Positions 13,786 to 21,852 of a stretch of 25,113 nucleotides of DNA are shown here, piece by piece. This DNA is from Planctomycetota bacterium (GTDB taxonomy: Bacteria; Planctomycetota; J058; J103): NCBI GenBank assembly GCA_003694875.1, contig RFJN01000200.1:1-25113 (forward strand). The letters run 5' to 3'. Position numbers and translations under genes: made by a program. Position 1 is the stretch's first letter, and each line of letters begins with the position of its first letter. The notes below the pieces were generated by a model, which was not told where the DNA came from, made no database searches, and saw nothing but the letters and a program-made list of their open reading frames with translations.

Positions 13786-14648
13786 GGAGCGCTCTCCTTC
13801 TCCCTGCCGGGCGACGCCGATCGCGCCGCACCCGAGCGTCTCCACACCCCAAGCACACGGCGGACCGCTCGCGCCGCTCCCGAACACGGAGCGGATTCCA
13901 TGAAGCAGCAAGGGGTTCGGGCGGCTTCGCGCACCGCGGGATCCTCGGGCACGGCGTCGAGGATTCCGACGTCGCGTCCGAGGAAGCGACGACTCGCGGT
14001 GCGCAGCCGGCCCGCGGCGCGCCGCGCCTCGCCGCGCGAGCGTGCGGCGTTCACCCACAGCTCCACCCCGCGCGGGCCGAGCGCGTCCGCCTGCGTCAGT
14101 CGCTTGAGCAGTCCGTAGCCGTCGGCGATCGCGGCCGGCTCGGGCGTGGTCACGAGCAACAGCCGGTGCGCCGCGCGGGCGGCGTCGACCACGGTCGCGC
14201 CCATGCCCGCCGGCAGGTCGAGCAGCACCAGATCGGCGCGCCGGCCGAGGGTGGCGATCGCCTGCAGGAGGGTGCGTCGCTCGGGGCCGCTCATGCGCGC
14301 GGTCGCCTCGGGGCTGCGCGCGCCCGCCACGAGCCGCAGCCCCGCGCGCGCGCGCCGCAGCGCGTCGGTGGGCGGGGCGCCGGCGCGCAGCGTCTCGCAC
14401 AGCCCGGGACCGCCCGAGACCCCGAGCAGCAGGTGTGCGTTGGCGAGCCCGAGGTCGAGGTCGACGAGCAGCACCTCGAGCCCCTGCTGCGCCGCGCCGA
14501 CCGCGAGCGCGACCGCGAGCGAGGTCTTGCCGACCCCGCCCTTGCCGCTCGCGACCGCGATCGAGCGCGGCCCGAGCCACGAGGTCGGCTCGCGGCCGGC
14601 CCGCCCGCTCGCCGCCAGCTCGCGCAGCCTCGCCGCCTGCCCGCTCAC
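13716..14648 (-). CDS. flhG: MinD-like flagellar number/placement ATPase FlhG (FleN)
   Basis: FlhG is a ParA/MinD-family ATPase that limits flagellar number and stimulates the GTPase FlhF. The GTG at 14648 overlaps the flhF stop (GTGA) and gives 310 residues. The N-terminal helix GQAARLRELA (residues 3-12) resembles the FlhF-activating DQAxxLR motif, with Gly in place of Asp. The deviant Walker A SGKGGVGKTS is at residues 34-43, and VDLDLGLANAHLLLG and LVLLDLPAGMGA are the other MinD motifs. The C-terminus ends in a Ser/Pro-rich tail after RAVRRVLGVWR that overlaps the small membrane protein gene by 70 bases; that tail is longer than I would expect. Confidence 0.93.
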   Translation of the reverse strand: MSGQAARLRELAASGRAGREPTSWLGPRSIAVASGKGGVGKTSLAVALAVGAAQQGLEVLLVDLDLGLANAHLLLGVSGGPGLCETLRAGAPPTDALRRARAGLRLVAGARSPEATARMSGPERRTLLQAIATLGRRADLVLLDLPAGMGATVVDAARAAHRLLLVTTPEPAAIADGYGLLKRLTQADALGPRGVELWVNAARSRGEARRAAGRLRTASRRFLGRDVGILDAVPEDPAVREAARTPCCFMESAPCSGAARAVRRVLGVWRRSGAARSASPGREKESAPCTPIPDFASRRLPLPSSSSAPR

Positions 14649-15754
14649 GCCGCGAGCTCCGCCTCGCACCGCGCCCCGAGCATGATCGCGGCGAGCGCCT
14701 CGGGCGGGGCGGGATCGAGATCGCTCGGCACCTCCTGGCCCGCGGTGGTGAGCAGCACCGGCATGGGCTGCTCCATGGCGAACGCGAGCACCTCGCCGGT
14801 GGCGTCGGTCTCGTCGAGCTTGGTCAGCACGAGCCCGGCCGGGGTGAGCACGCCGAAGCGTTCGGCCGCCTCGCGCAGACAGCTCGGTCGCGCCGGCGCG
14901 GCGAGCACGAGCCACGAGCGCAGCTCGCCCCCGCCGAGGAAGCCGCGCAGCTGCGCGAGGTGCGAGGCATCGCGCGGCGAGCGACCGGTGGTGTCGACCA
15001 GGATGTGGGCCTCGGGCGGTGTGTGGCGCACGACCTCGCGCAGATCCTGCGGTGTGAACGCCACGTGGAAGGGCACGTCGAGCATGTCGGCGTACGCGCG
15101 TAGCTGTTCGACCGCCGCGACCCGATAGGTGTCGAGCGTGACGAGCACCACCTCGCGCCCCTCCTCGAGCCGCAGCCGCCCCGCGAGCTTGGCGAGCGTG
15201 GTGGTCTTGCCGACGCCGGTGGGACCGACGAGCGCGAGCGCGCGCGGCACCGCGTGGTGCAGCGGCTGCCGGTCGGCGAGCGGGTGTTCGGGTCCGCGAC
15301 GCAGCCAGAACGCGAGCCGGCGGCGCGCCTCGGCGAGCGTCTCGGTGCCATCGGGCAGCGCCCCGCGCAGCTGCGCCTGTCGCTCGCGCCAGCCGACGAG
15401 CTCCCCGGCGAGCCGTTCCCGCAGCCCCTCCGGGGTCTCGGTGGCGCGCAGCCGCTCGTCGACCTCGCGCACCGGCTGCGGCAGCGCCGCGGAGAAGAAC
15501 GGCGGGGGGGCGGAGGCGTGCGCAGGCACGGGGCGAGGGGTGCGCGCCGCGAGCGCGCGCGCCTGGCGTCCCCCGGTCCGCGTGCGCTCGTCGCGCCGCG
15601 GCCGCTCGCCGCGGCCCGGCATGGCGATCAGCTCGACGCCGCCGCCGGCGGCCGCGCGCGTGGTGACCACGAGCAGTTCGTCGCCGAGTCGGGCGCGGGC
15701 GCACGCGAGCGCGGCGTCGACGGTGTCGGCCCGGAAGGTCATGAGGTTCGCCAT
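14645..15754 (-). CDS. flhF: Signal-recognition-particle-like GTPase FlhF
   Basis: FlhF is an SRP-family GTPase that sets the place of flagellar assembly, usually at a cell pole, and works with FlhG. The 369-residue product has the short N-terminal B-like region (MTFRADTVDAALACARARLG), a Pro/Arg-rich linker, an N domain, and the G domain with G1 GPTGVGKTTT at residues 177-186, the following VLVTLDTYRVAAVEQLRAYA, G3 DTTGRSPRD, G4 TKLDE and G5 GQEVPSDL. The start follows AAGGAGCG and is 65 bases downstream of the flhA stop. A polar flagellum is suggested by the flhF/flhG pair, but nothing here proves location. Confidence 0.96.
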   Translation of the reverse strand: MANLMTFRADTVDAALACARARLGDELLVVTTRAAAGGGVELIAMPGRGERPRRDERTRTGGRQARALAARTPRPVPAHASAPPPFFSAALPQPVREVDERLRATETPEGLRERLAGELVGWRERQAQLRGALPDGTETLAEARRRLAFWLRRGPEHPLADRQPLHHAVPRALALVGPTGVGKTTTLAKLAGRLRLEEGREVVLVTLDTYRVAAVEQLRAYADMLDVPFHVAFTPQDLREVVRHTPPEAHILVDTTGRSPRDASHLAQLRGFLGGGELRSWLVLAAPARPSCLREAAERFGVLTPAGLVLTKLDETDATGEVLAFAMEQPMPVLLTTAGQEVPSDLDPAPPEALAAIMLGARCEAELAA

Positions 15755-15793
15755 GGCTCAACGCTCCTTGCTGGGACGGGGCCGGACGCGTTC

Positions 15794-15807
15794 GCAAACG
15801 CCGCGCC
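15794..15807 (-). promoter_or_regulatory. Weak -24/-12-like element before flhF
   Basis: In the 65-base gap between flhA and flhF the minus strand reads GGCGCGGCGTTTGC. It keeps the GG-N10-GC spacing and a good -12 box (TTTGC), but the -24 box is GGCGC rather than GGCAC. It lies about 40 bases before the flhF start. It might be an internal promoter of the long operon; confidence is low. Confidence 0.25.
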
Positions 15808-15819
15808 CGATCCGGACGT

Positions 15820-18039
15820 TCACGCCGCGGCCGCCGGGGGCTCGGGCAACGACACGACACCGAGCGACTCGACGTGCTCGACGCTCGCGACCTCGCTGTA
15901 CGACAGCACGCTCGCGTTCGCGCGCACGCTCTGCAGCACCTCGGACAGCATGCGGCGAATCGAGGGACGCACGAGCACCACCGGCTCGGCCCCCCGGCTC
16001 GGCGCGTTGCGCAGCGTCTCCACCACGCGTTCGGCCACCTGCTGCAGCCGGGCGGCCCCGCCCTCGCGCGCCCCCTGGCTGCGCGCGCCGGCGAGCAGTT
16101 CCTCGAGCTGCTGCTCGAGCCGCGGATCGAGGGTGATCGCGTACAGCCGCCCCTCGGCGTCGACGTGGTCGGCGACGATCGAACGCGCGACGCGCTGGCG
16201 CACCATCTCGGTGAGCGTGGCGACGTCCTTGGTCTGCGGGCCGTAGTCGGCGAGCGCCTCGAGGATCTGCTCGAGCGGACGGATGCTGACCTTCTCGCGC
16301 AGCAGTGCGCGCAGCACCGCGTGCACCTGGCCGAGCGAGAGCACCCCCGGCACGAGTTCGTCCACGAGCACCGGGGCGCGCTTCTTGACCCCCTCGAGCA
16401 GCGCGCTCACGTCGTCGCGCGACAGCAGCTCGGCGGCGTGCCGGCGCAGCACCTCGGTGAGGTGGGTGATGAGCACGCTCGTGGTGTCGACCACCGTCCA
16501 GCCGGCGAGCTCGGCGGTCGCCCGCGCGCTCTCGGGAACCCACTTGGCCGCGAGTCCGAACGCGGGCTCCACGGTGTCGATCCCCTCGATGTCGGTGATC
16601 GCGTGCGGTCCGCGCATGGCGAGGTAGTGGCCGGGCAGCAGCGTGCCCTTCGCGACGCGGCAGCCGCCGATCAGGATCGCATAGTCGCCGGGTTCGAGCT
16701 GCAGGTTGTCGCGCACCCGCACCGGCGGCAGCACGATCCCGAGGCGGGTGGCGAACTGCCGCCGCAGCGCCTGGATGCGCCCGAGCACACCGCCGCGCGC
16801 CCCGCCCTCGACGAGCGGGATCAGCCGGTAGCCGACCTCGAGCGCGAGGCGGTCGACCGCGAGCAGTTCCTCGACCGGCGCGGGCTGCGCCTCGGCGCTC
16901 GCCTGTCGTTCGGCCTCGCTCTCGGCCGCCTGCTCGGCCTGCTCGGCGCTGCGGCCCTCCGCGCGCCGTCCGAGCAGCCACAGCGCGCCGCCGAGGGCGA
17001 GAAACGGCAGCGCGGGCAGGCCCGGCACGAGTGCGAAGCCGGCGACGATCGCGGCGGCGGCGCGCTGCGCGCGCGGCCGGCTCGTGAACTGCGCCCCCAT
17101 GTCCATGGCGAGGTTCTTCTTCGTCGACGACTTGGTGACGAGCACCGCCGCCGCGGTCGAGACGAGCAGCGCCGGGATCTGGCTCACGAGCCCGTCGCCG
17201 ACGGTCAGCACCGAGTAGGTGCGCGCCGCCTCGGGCAGCGCCATGCCGCTGCGCAGCCCCACGACCATGCCGCCGATCAGGTTGATCGCGGTGATCACGA
17301 GCGCGGCGATCGAATCGCCGCGCACGAACTTCGACGCACCGTCCATGGCGCCGTGGAACTCGGCGTTGCGCGCGAGATCCTCGCGCCGTCGCCGCGCCTC
17401 GGCCTCGTCGATCGCGCCGGCGTTGAGATCGGCGTCGATCGCCATCTGCATGCCCGGCATGGCGTCGAGGGTGAAGCGCGCCGAGACCTCGCTGATGCGG
17501 TTCGCGCCCTTGGTGATCACCACGAACTGGATCACGATCAGGATCAGGAAGACGACGAGGCCGGTGAGCAGATCGCCCCCGATCACGTAGTTGCCGAAAC
17601 CGGCGATGATGTTGCCCGCGTCGCCACCGAGCAGGATCAGGCGCGTGGAGGCCACGTTGAGCCCGAGCCGGAACAGCGTGGCGAACAAGAGCAGGGTGGG
17701 GAAGGTGGAGAGGTCGAGCGGGCGGCGCGCATGCAGCACGAGCAGCAGCAGCAGCACGCTGAAGCCGATCGAGCTGGCGATCAGCACGTCGAACAGCGCC
17801 GGCGGCAGCGGCACCACGAGCAGCGCGATGATCCCCATGAGGGCGGCGGCAAGCGCCGCCTCGGCGCGGTGGCTGCCCCCTCCGGAACCGTCCGTCGCGT
17901 CGCTCGCCCCTGGCGTGCGCCTCGCATCCGCCGAACGCGCTGTCGCAGCACCCGACGACGCGGCGGCGCCCGCACTGCCGCTGCCCACCGGGATCGCGGT
18001 TCCGACCCGCCCCACCTCGCTTGCCAGGCCCGCGCTCAC
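15820..18039 (-). CDS. flhA: Flagellar export-gate protein FlhA
   Basis: FlhA forms the nonameric cytoplasmic ring and proton-coupled export channel of the flagellar type III system. Of 739 residues, about 67-370 are the membrane domain with the family signature LDAMPGMQMAIDADLNAGAI (about 190-210), and about 400-730 are the cytoplasmic substrate-docking domain (GDYAILIGGCRVAKG, then SIRPLEQILEALADYG and LVRPSIRRMLSEVLQ). The GTG overlaps the flhB stop and follows a strong GGAGG (18047-18051). It adds about 60 Ala/Gly/Ser-rich residues before the first membrane helix, an extension that is unusual for FlhA. The Met within the first helix is a less likely start. Confidence 0.97.
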   Translation of the reverse strand: MSAGLASEVGRVGTAIPVGSGSAGAAASSGAATARSADARRTPGASDATDGSGGGSHRAEAALAAALMGIIALLVVPLPPALFDVLIASSIGFSVLLLLLVLHARRPLDLSTFPTLLLFATLFRLGLNVASTRLILLGGDAGNIIAGFGNYVIGGDLLTGLVVFLILIVIQFVVITKGANRISEVSARFTLDAMPGMQMAIDADLNAGAIDEAEARRRREDLARNAEFHGAMDGASKFVRGDSIAALVITAINLIGGMVVGLRSGMALPEAARTYSVLTVGDGLVSQIPALLVSTAAAVLVTKSSTKKNLAMDMGAQFTSRPRAQRAAAAIVAGFALVPGLPALPFLALGGALWLLGRRAEGRSAEQAEQAAESEAERQASAEAQPAPVEELLAVDRLALEVGYRLIPLVEGGARGGVLGRIQALRRQFATRLGIVLPPVRVRDNLQLEPGDYAILIGGCRVAKGTLLPGHYLAMRGPHAITDIEGIDTVEPAFGLAAKWVPESARATAELAGWTVVDTTSVLITHLTEVLRRHAAELLSRDDVSALLEGVKKRAPVLVDELVPGVLSLGQVHAVLRALLREKVSIRPLEQILEALADYGPQTKDVATLTEMVRQRVARSIVADHVDAEGRLYAITLDPRLEQQLEELLAGARSQGAREGGAARLQQVAERVVETLRNAPSRGAEPVVLVRPSIRRMLSEVLQSVRANASVLSYSEVASVEHVESLGVVSLPEPPAAAA

Positions 18040-19103
18040 GATCGTCCTCCGATCTTCTTCTTCAGGCTGTAGACGTAGGCGAGCACCTCCGCGACCGCCC
18101 GGTACAGATCGGGCGGCACCGGCTGGCCGATCTCGACCGAGGCGTGCAGGGCACGCGCGAGCGGGCGGTCCTCGACCACGGCGACGCCGTGCTCCTCGGC
18201 GATCGCGATGATCCGCAGCGCGACGAGGTCGGCCCCCTTGGCGAGCACGACGGGCGCGGTGTGCACCGAGCGGTCATAGCGCAGCGCGACGGCGAAGTGG
18301 GTCGGGTTGCGCACCACCACGTCGGCGCGCGGCACGTCCGCCATCATCCGCATGCTGGCGAGTTCGCGCCGGATCCGCTCGCGCCGCGCCTTGAGCTGCG
18401 GATCGCCCTCCTGCTCCTTGTGCTCGTCCTTGATCTCCTCGCGGCTCATCTTCAGGTCCTGCTCGTGGCGCCACCACCGGATGCCGTAGTCGAGCAGCCC
18501 GAGCGCGAGCAGCACGATCGCACCGGCAAACGCAACCTCGGTCGCGAGCGAGCTCGCCAGGCGTGCAGTCGCCGCGATCCCGCCATCGCCGACGACCAGG
18601 AACTCGCCCACCCGCCGCCAGCACACGATCGCGGTGACGACCCCGAGGGCGAGCACGCGCGCGAGCGCCACGGCGAGATCGATCGCCGAGCGCACCGAGA
18701 CGAGCTTCTGCAACCCCGCGACCGGATCGAGCCGGCTCGGATCGAGCCGCAGCGCCTCGGTCGCGAGCAGGAACCGGGTCTGCACGAGGTGCGCGAGCAC
18801 CGGCACGCACACCGCCGCGGCGACCGGCGCCGCCACGATCGCCACCGTGCGTTCGGGAATCGAGGCCACGAGGCCGAGCACGTTGGGGCCGCCCGGTCGG
18901 TCGAGTTCGGCGAGCCCCTCGCGGACGGTCGCGGCGAGGTCGCCGGCGAGGGTGTCGGAGGCGGTGCGCAGCACGATCGCGAACGCGAGCAGTCCGAGCG
19001 CGACGCTGAGTTCCTTGCTGTGCGCGACCTGCCCGCGCTTGCGTGCCTCTTCGCGCTTGCGCGGTGTCGCCTGCTGCGTCCGGTCGCCCCGATCCTCGGC
19101 CAC
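18036..19103 (-). CDS. flhB: Flagellar export switch protein FlhB
   Basis: FlhB switches export specificity from rod/hook to filament substrates and undergoes self-cleavage. The 355-residue product has a Lys/Arg-rich N-terminus typical of FlhB (TPRKREEARKRGQVAHSKEL), four membrane helices, and the cytoplasmic domain in which the cleavage motif NPTH is at residues 266-269 within VVVRNPTHFAVALRYD, intact for autocleavage. The GTG follows GGAGG and is 6 bases after the fliR stop. The stop overlaps flhA. This is the regular length of the family. Confidence 0.98.
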   Translation of the reverse strand: MAEDRGDRTQQATPRKREEARKRGQVAHSKELSVALGLLAFAIVLRTASDTLAGDLAATVREGLAELDRPGGPNVLGLVASIPERTVAIVAAPVAAAVCVPVLAHLVQTRFLLATEALRLDPSRLDPVAGLQKLVSVRSAIDLAVALARVLALGVVTAIVCWRRVGEFLVVGDGGIAATARLASSLATEVAFAGAIVLLALGLLDYGIRWWRHEQDLKMSREEIKDEHKEQEGDPQLKARRERIRRELASMRMMADVPRADVVVRNPTHFAVALRYDRSVHTAPVVLAKGADLVALRIIAIAEEHGVAVVEDRPLARALHASVEIGQPVPPDLYRAVAEVLAYVYSLKKKIGGRS

Positions 19104-19109
19104 GGTGCG

Positions 19110-19877
19110 CTAGCCTCCGAGCAGGCCGAACACGAGCCGTTCGGTGTCGCGGATCAGCCCGCGCACGCCGTGGCCGAGCTGCGGGGTCGCGAGCGCGAGC
19201 ACCGTCAGCGCGAGCGCGATCCGCAGCGGGAAGACCTCGAGGATGCCGGCGACCTGCGGTGCGGCGCGCGACATGAGCCCCACCGCGACGCTCGCGGCCG
19301 CGAGCACCGCGATCACCGGCGCGGCGAGCGCGATCGCATGCGCCGCGAGCGGTCCGAACGCGAAGCCGAGATCCCGGGATCCGAGCTCGAGCGCGGCGAC
19401 GGAGCCCGGCGGCAGCAGCTCGAACGAGCCGGCGAGCAGCGACACCGTCGCCTCGAGGCCCCCGAGCGCGAGCAGCAGGAGCAGCCCCCCGGTCACCACG
19501 AGCTGACCGAGCGCGGTGTGCTGCTGTTGCGCGAACGGGTCGACGAGGGTGGAGAACGCGAGCCCCATCTGCTCGGCGATCACGTCGCCGGCGGTCTGCA
19601 GCGCCGCGAGCAGCAGCTGCAGCCCCATGCCGATGAGCAGTCCGATCGCGATCTCGGTGGCGAACAGCAGCCCGAGCGAGAGCAGATCGGGCACGGCCGG
19701 GGCGGCGGGCACGATGCCGGTGAGTGCCGCGGCGAGCACGATCGAGATCACCACGCGTACCCGTGCGGGCAGCGACGGGCCCACGAAGGCGGGCGCGAGC
19801 AGGATCACCCCGCCGGTGCGCGCGAGCACGAGCGCGAACCGGTCCATGTCGATCACGATCGGGCTCGCTGTGCTCAC
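19110..19877 (-). CDS. fliR: Flagellar export-gate protein FliR
   Basis: FliR is a polytopic membrane protein that forms the export channel core with FliP and FliQ. The frame is open well upstream over fliQ, but the GTG at 19877 overlaps the fliQ stop (GTGA) and gives 255 residues, the usual family size. The sequence carries MDRFALVLARTGGVILLAPAF, the conserved EIAIGLLIGMGLQLLLAALQ segment, and AFSTLVDPFAQQQ, all FliR features, plus about five or six hydrophobic helices. The C-terminal VFPLRIALALTVLALATPQL is normal. Ribosome-binding site GGAG about 11 bases before the GTG. Confidence 0.96.
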   Translation of the reverse strand: MSTASPIVIDMDRFALVLARTGGVILLAPAFVGPSLPARVRVVISIVLAAALTGIVPAAPAVPDLLSLGLLFATEIAIGLLIGMGLQLLLAALQTAGDVIAEQMGLAFSTLVDPFAQQQHTALGQLVVTGGLLLLLALGGLEATVSLLAGSFELLPPGSVAALELGSRDLGFAFGPLAAHAIALAAPVIAVLAAASVAVGLMSRAAPQVAGILEVFPLRIALALTVLALATPQLGHGVRGLIRDTERLVFGLLGG

Positions 19878-20158
19878 GGGCCGGCCACTCCGGGTGCGAG
19901 GTGCGCGATCTGCTGCAGGGTGTGCAGCGTGTAGCGGTACGCCACCCGCAGCAGCCACGGCGCGAGCGCGGTCGCGGTGGCCGCGATCGCGAAGAGCTTG
20001 AGCGAGGCGCCGAGGGTGGAGTCCTGGATCGAGGTGACGGCCTGGAACACGCCGGCGAGCAGTCCGACGGTGATGCCGGCGCACAGCAGCGGCGCGGCGA
20101 GCAGCACGACGGTCAGCAGCGCGTCGCGCACGAGCACGAGTGCCTGGTCGGGGGTCAT
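19874..20158 (-). CDS. fliQ: Flagellar export-gate protein FliQ
   Basis: FliQ is a small two-helix membrane protein packed round FliP and FliR in the export gate. The 94-residue product starts ATG after a GGAGAG and overlaps the fliP stop. It shows the family sequence TVVLLAAPLLCAGITVGLLAG and FQAVTSIQDSTLGASLKLFA, then the second helix and a short tail, with the normal length of about 90. Its stop overlaps the fliR start. Confidence 0.96.
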   Translation of the reverse strand: MTPDQALVLVRDALLTVVLLAAPLLCAGITVGLLAGVFQAVTSIQDSTLGASLKLFAIAATATALAPWLLRVAYRYTLHTLQQIAHLAPGVAGP

Positions 20159-21054
20159 GGGGCCACGCTCTCCACCAGCGAACGAACCACGAGGTGCCAG
20201 CCATCGACGAGCACGAACAGCAGCAGCTTGACCGGGGCGGAGACGAGTGCGGGTGGCAGCATCATCATGCCGAGCGCGAGCAGGATCGCGCTCACCACGA
20301 GATCGATCACCACGAACGGCACGAAGATCACCAGCCCCATCTCGAACGCGGTGCGCAGCTCGCTGATCACGTACGCCGGCACCGCAACGAGCATGGGCAC
20401 GTCCTGCGGCGTGGCGGGCGGTTCGGCGCCCGAGATCTCGACGAACAGCGCGAGGTCGCGTTCGCGGGTGCGCGGGACCATGAAGTCGCGGAACGCGGCC
20501 GCCGCGCGGTCGAAGCCCTCGCGCATGCCGATCGTGCCCTCGCGCACCGGCTCCACCGCCTGCGTGTTCACCTTCTGCAGCACCGGCCACATGGTGAAGA
20601 GGGTGAGAAAGAGCGAGAGGCCGATCAGGGTCTGGTTGGGCGGCAGCGTCTGGGTGCCGATCGCGCGGCGCACGAACGAGAGCACGATCGCGATGCGGGT
20701 GAACGAGGTGATCGCGAGCAGCGCCCCCGGCAGCAGCGACAGCGCGGTGAGCCCGAGCACGAGCTTGAGCGCGGCACTCATGCCGCGCTCGTCGTCGCCG
20801 AGCACGTCCTCGCCGCCGATCCGCAGCTCGAGACCGCCCGCAGCCGAGCGCCGCGCCGTGGCGCGCTGCGCCCCCTGCGCGCCGCTGTCCTCGCGGGGCT
20901 CGGCCGTCGCGGTGGGCGGGGCCGCCTGCGCCGTGGTGGACGGATCGGTCTGCGCGCCGGCGGGCGGGCTCGCCTGCGCGGCGGCGGGCGCCGCGGCGAC
21001 AAGCAGCGTGAACGCCAGCGCGAACGCGGCCGTCGCTGGGGAGCGCACCGTCAT
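20155..21054 (-). CDS. fliP: Flagellar export-gate protein FliP
   Basis: FliP is the main pore-forming subunit of the flagellar export gate. The product of 299 residues begins with a cleavable signal peptide (MTVRSPATAAFALAFTLLVA, cut after about residue 28), as in many FliP proteins, and a Pro/Thr/Ala-rich spacer. The membrane core begins near residue 95 with LKLVLGLTALSLLPGALLAI, and SFTRIAIVLSFVRRAIGTQT and NQTLIGLSLFLTLFTMWPVL are diagnostic. The later part has FVPFVVIDLVVSAILLALGM. The ATG overlaps the fliO stop and follows GGAG at 9 bases spacing. Alternative upstream codons in the same frame lie within fliO and are not supported. Confidence 0.97.
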   Translation of the reverse strand: MTVRSPATAAFALAFTLLVAAAPAAAQASPPAGAQTDPSTTAQAAPPTATAEPREDSGAQGAQRATARRSAAGGLELRIGGEDVLGDDERGMSAALKLVLGLTALSLLPGALLAITSFTRIAIVLSFVRRAIGTQTLPPNQTLIGLSLFLTLFTMWPVLQKVNTQAVEPVREGTIGMREGFDRAAAAFRDFMVPRTRERDLALFVEISGAEPPATPQDVPMLVAVPAYVISELRTAFEMGLVIFVPFVVIDLVVSAILLALGMMMLPPALVSAPVKLLLFVLVDGWHLVVRSLVESVAP

Positions 21055-21704
21055 CGCGGCGTCTCCGAGATGCGATGCGGTGCGCGCGGCTGCGGCGAGC
21101 CGTGCTCGCTGCGCCGCCGCGGTGCGGCGCCGCGTCGCGGCAGACCGGCCGCCGACGCGTCGGGACGCACCGCGCGCAGCCACGCGGCGAACCCGGTGCC
21201 GGCGACCTCGGTCTCGAGGCGGTCGGCGCCCTCGCCCTCGATCCGATCGAGCAGCCGCGGCGCTCCCCCGCCGGTGCCGATCACGAGCAGCCGCTGCCCC
21301 ACGCGCACCACGTGCACGGCGTCCTTGCCGCCGAGCCGCAGCGAGCCGAGCGAGCGGAGTCCGCCGGCGCTCACGTTCGCCGCGCGGCGACGGCCCACCG
21401 TCAGCCGCAGCACGAGTGCGGCTGCGCCACCGAGCGCGAGCACGAGCAGGCTGAGCGTGATCGAGGAGCGCAAGAGCGCGCCGGTCTCGACCGGCGGGGG
21501 CTCGGGCGCGCTCGTCTCGCGCGACCGGCCGGGTCGGAATCCGCCCCACAGGCCCGCGGGCGCGTCGGTGGCGCGTCGCTCGGCGCCCGCGGCCGGAGGG
21601 GCGGACGGCTCCGCGGGCGCGGCGTGCGCGCGCGGCAGGTGTCCGAGCAGCGACAGTGCCGCTGCCGTGATCGTGATCGCGATGATGCGCCTCGAGCTTC
21701 GCAT
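21051..21704 (-). CDS. fliO: Flagellar biosynthesis protein FliO
   Basis: FliO is a scaffold for assembly of the FliP ring. The 217-residue product has an N-terminal signal-like segment (residues 1-29, IIAITITAAALSLLGHLPRA), a Pro/Ala linker, one membrane helix (about 82-103, SITLSLLVLALGGAAALVLR), then the FliO cytoplasmic domain with LGSLRLGGKDAVHVVRVGQR and LLVIGTGGGAPRLLDRI, and a basic tail. The ATG is preceded by GGGGAG with 9 bases between. It is the first gene of the leftward operon; a sigma-54-type promoter element lies 42 bases upstream of the start. FliO proteins are poorly conserved, and the call is secured by the fliP neighbour. Confidence 0.9.
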   Translation of the reverse strand: MRSSRRIIAITITAAALSLLGHLPRAHAAPAEPSAPPAAGAERRATDAPAGLWGGFRPGRSRETSAPEPPPVETGALLRSSITLSLLVLALGGAAALVLRLTVGRRRAANVSAGGLRSLGSLRLGGKDAVHVVRVGQRLLVIGTGGGAPRLLDRIEGEGADRLETEVAGTGFAAWLRAVRPDASAAGLPRRGAAPRRRSEHGSPQPRAPHRISETPR

Positions 21705-21723
21705 GCCGTGCGGCTCCCCTCCC

Positions 21724-21774
21724 GCGGCCTGTCGGCGGGCGAAGCGCAACGGCCGTGCCGTGCCGGCAGGCCGC
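21724..21774. repeat. Inverted repeat bracketing the fliO promoter element
   Basis: The left arm (21724-21736) starts GCGGCCTG and the right arm (21762-21774) ends CAGGCCGC. Twelve of thirteen positions pair, the exception being a T/G pair. The loop of 25 bases (21737-21761) contains the whole -24/-12 element. It may be an operator or chance in this high-GC stretch. Confidence 0.4.
21746..21760 (-). promoter_or_regulatory. Sigma-54-type -24/-12 promoter of the fliO operon
   Basis: On the minus strand the sequence reads CGGCACGGCCGTTGC. The -24 box GGCAC is separated by five bases from the -12 box TTGC, so the invariant GG-N10-GC spacing is met and the match to the consensus TGGCACG-N4-TTGC is lost only at the first T. 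The predicted transcription start falls near 21735, leaving about 30 bases of leader before the fliO ATG with its ribosome-binding site. Sigma-54 control of flagellar genes through FleQ/FlrC-like activators is known in other bacteria. This is a by-eye match. Confidence 0.7.
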
Positions 21775-21779
21775 CGCAC

Positions 21780-21791
21780 CGTTCGCGAACG
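21780..21791. repeat. 12-bp perfect palindrome upstream of the fliO promoter
   Basis: CGTTCGCGAACG is its own reverse complement. It lies about 20 bases upstream of the -24 box of the fliO promoter element. Such a site could bind a regulator, but a 12-bp palindrome is not rare in GC-rich DNA, so its meaning is uncertain. Confidence 0.4.
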
Positions 21792-21852
21792 AGGAGGCGA
21801 GAGGCGGATCGCGGCGCTCGGAGGCCGCTCGCGCACCGGGCGCGGGCATCGA

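Noticed and set aside
15874..18072. Plus-strand open frame of 732 codons opposite flhA
   Set aside because: It is His/Arg/Glu-rich antisense of flhA without any recognisable fold; the same holds for the 18021-19934 and 20140-21870 frames.
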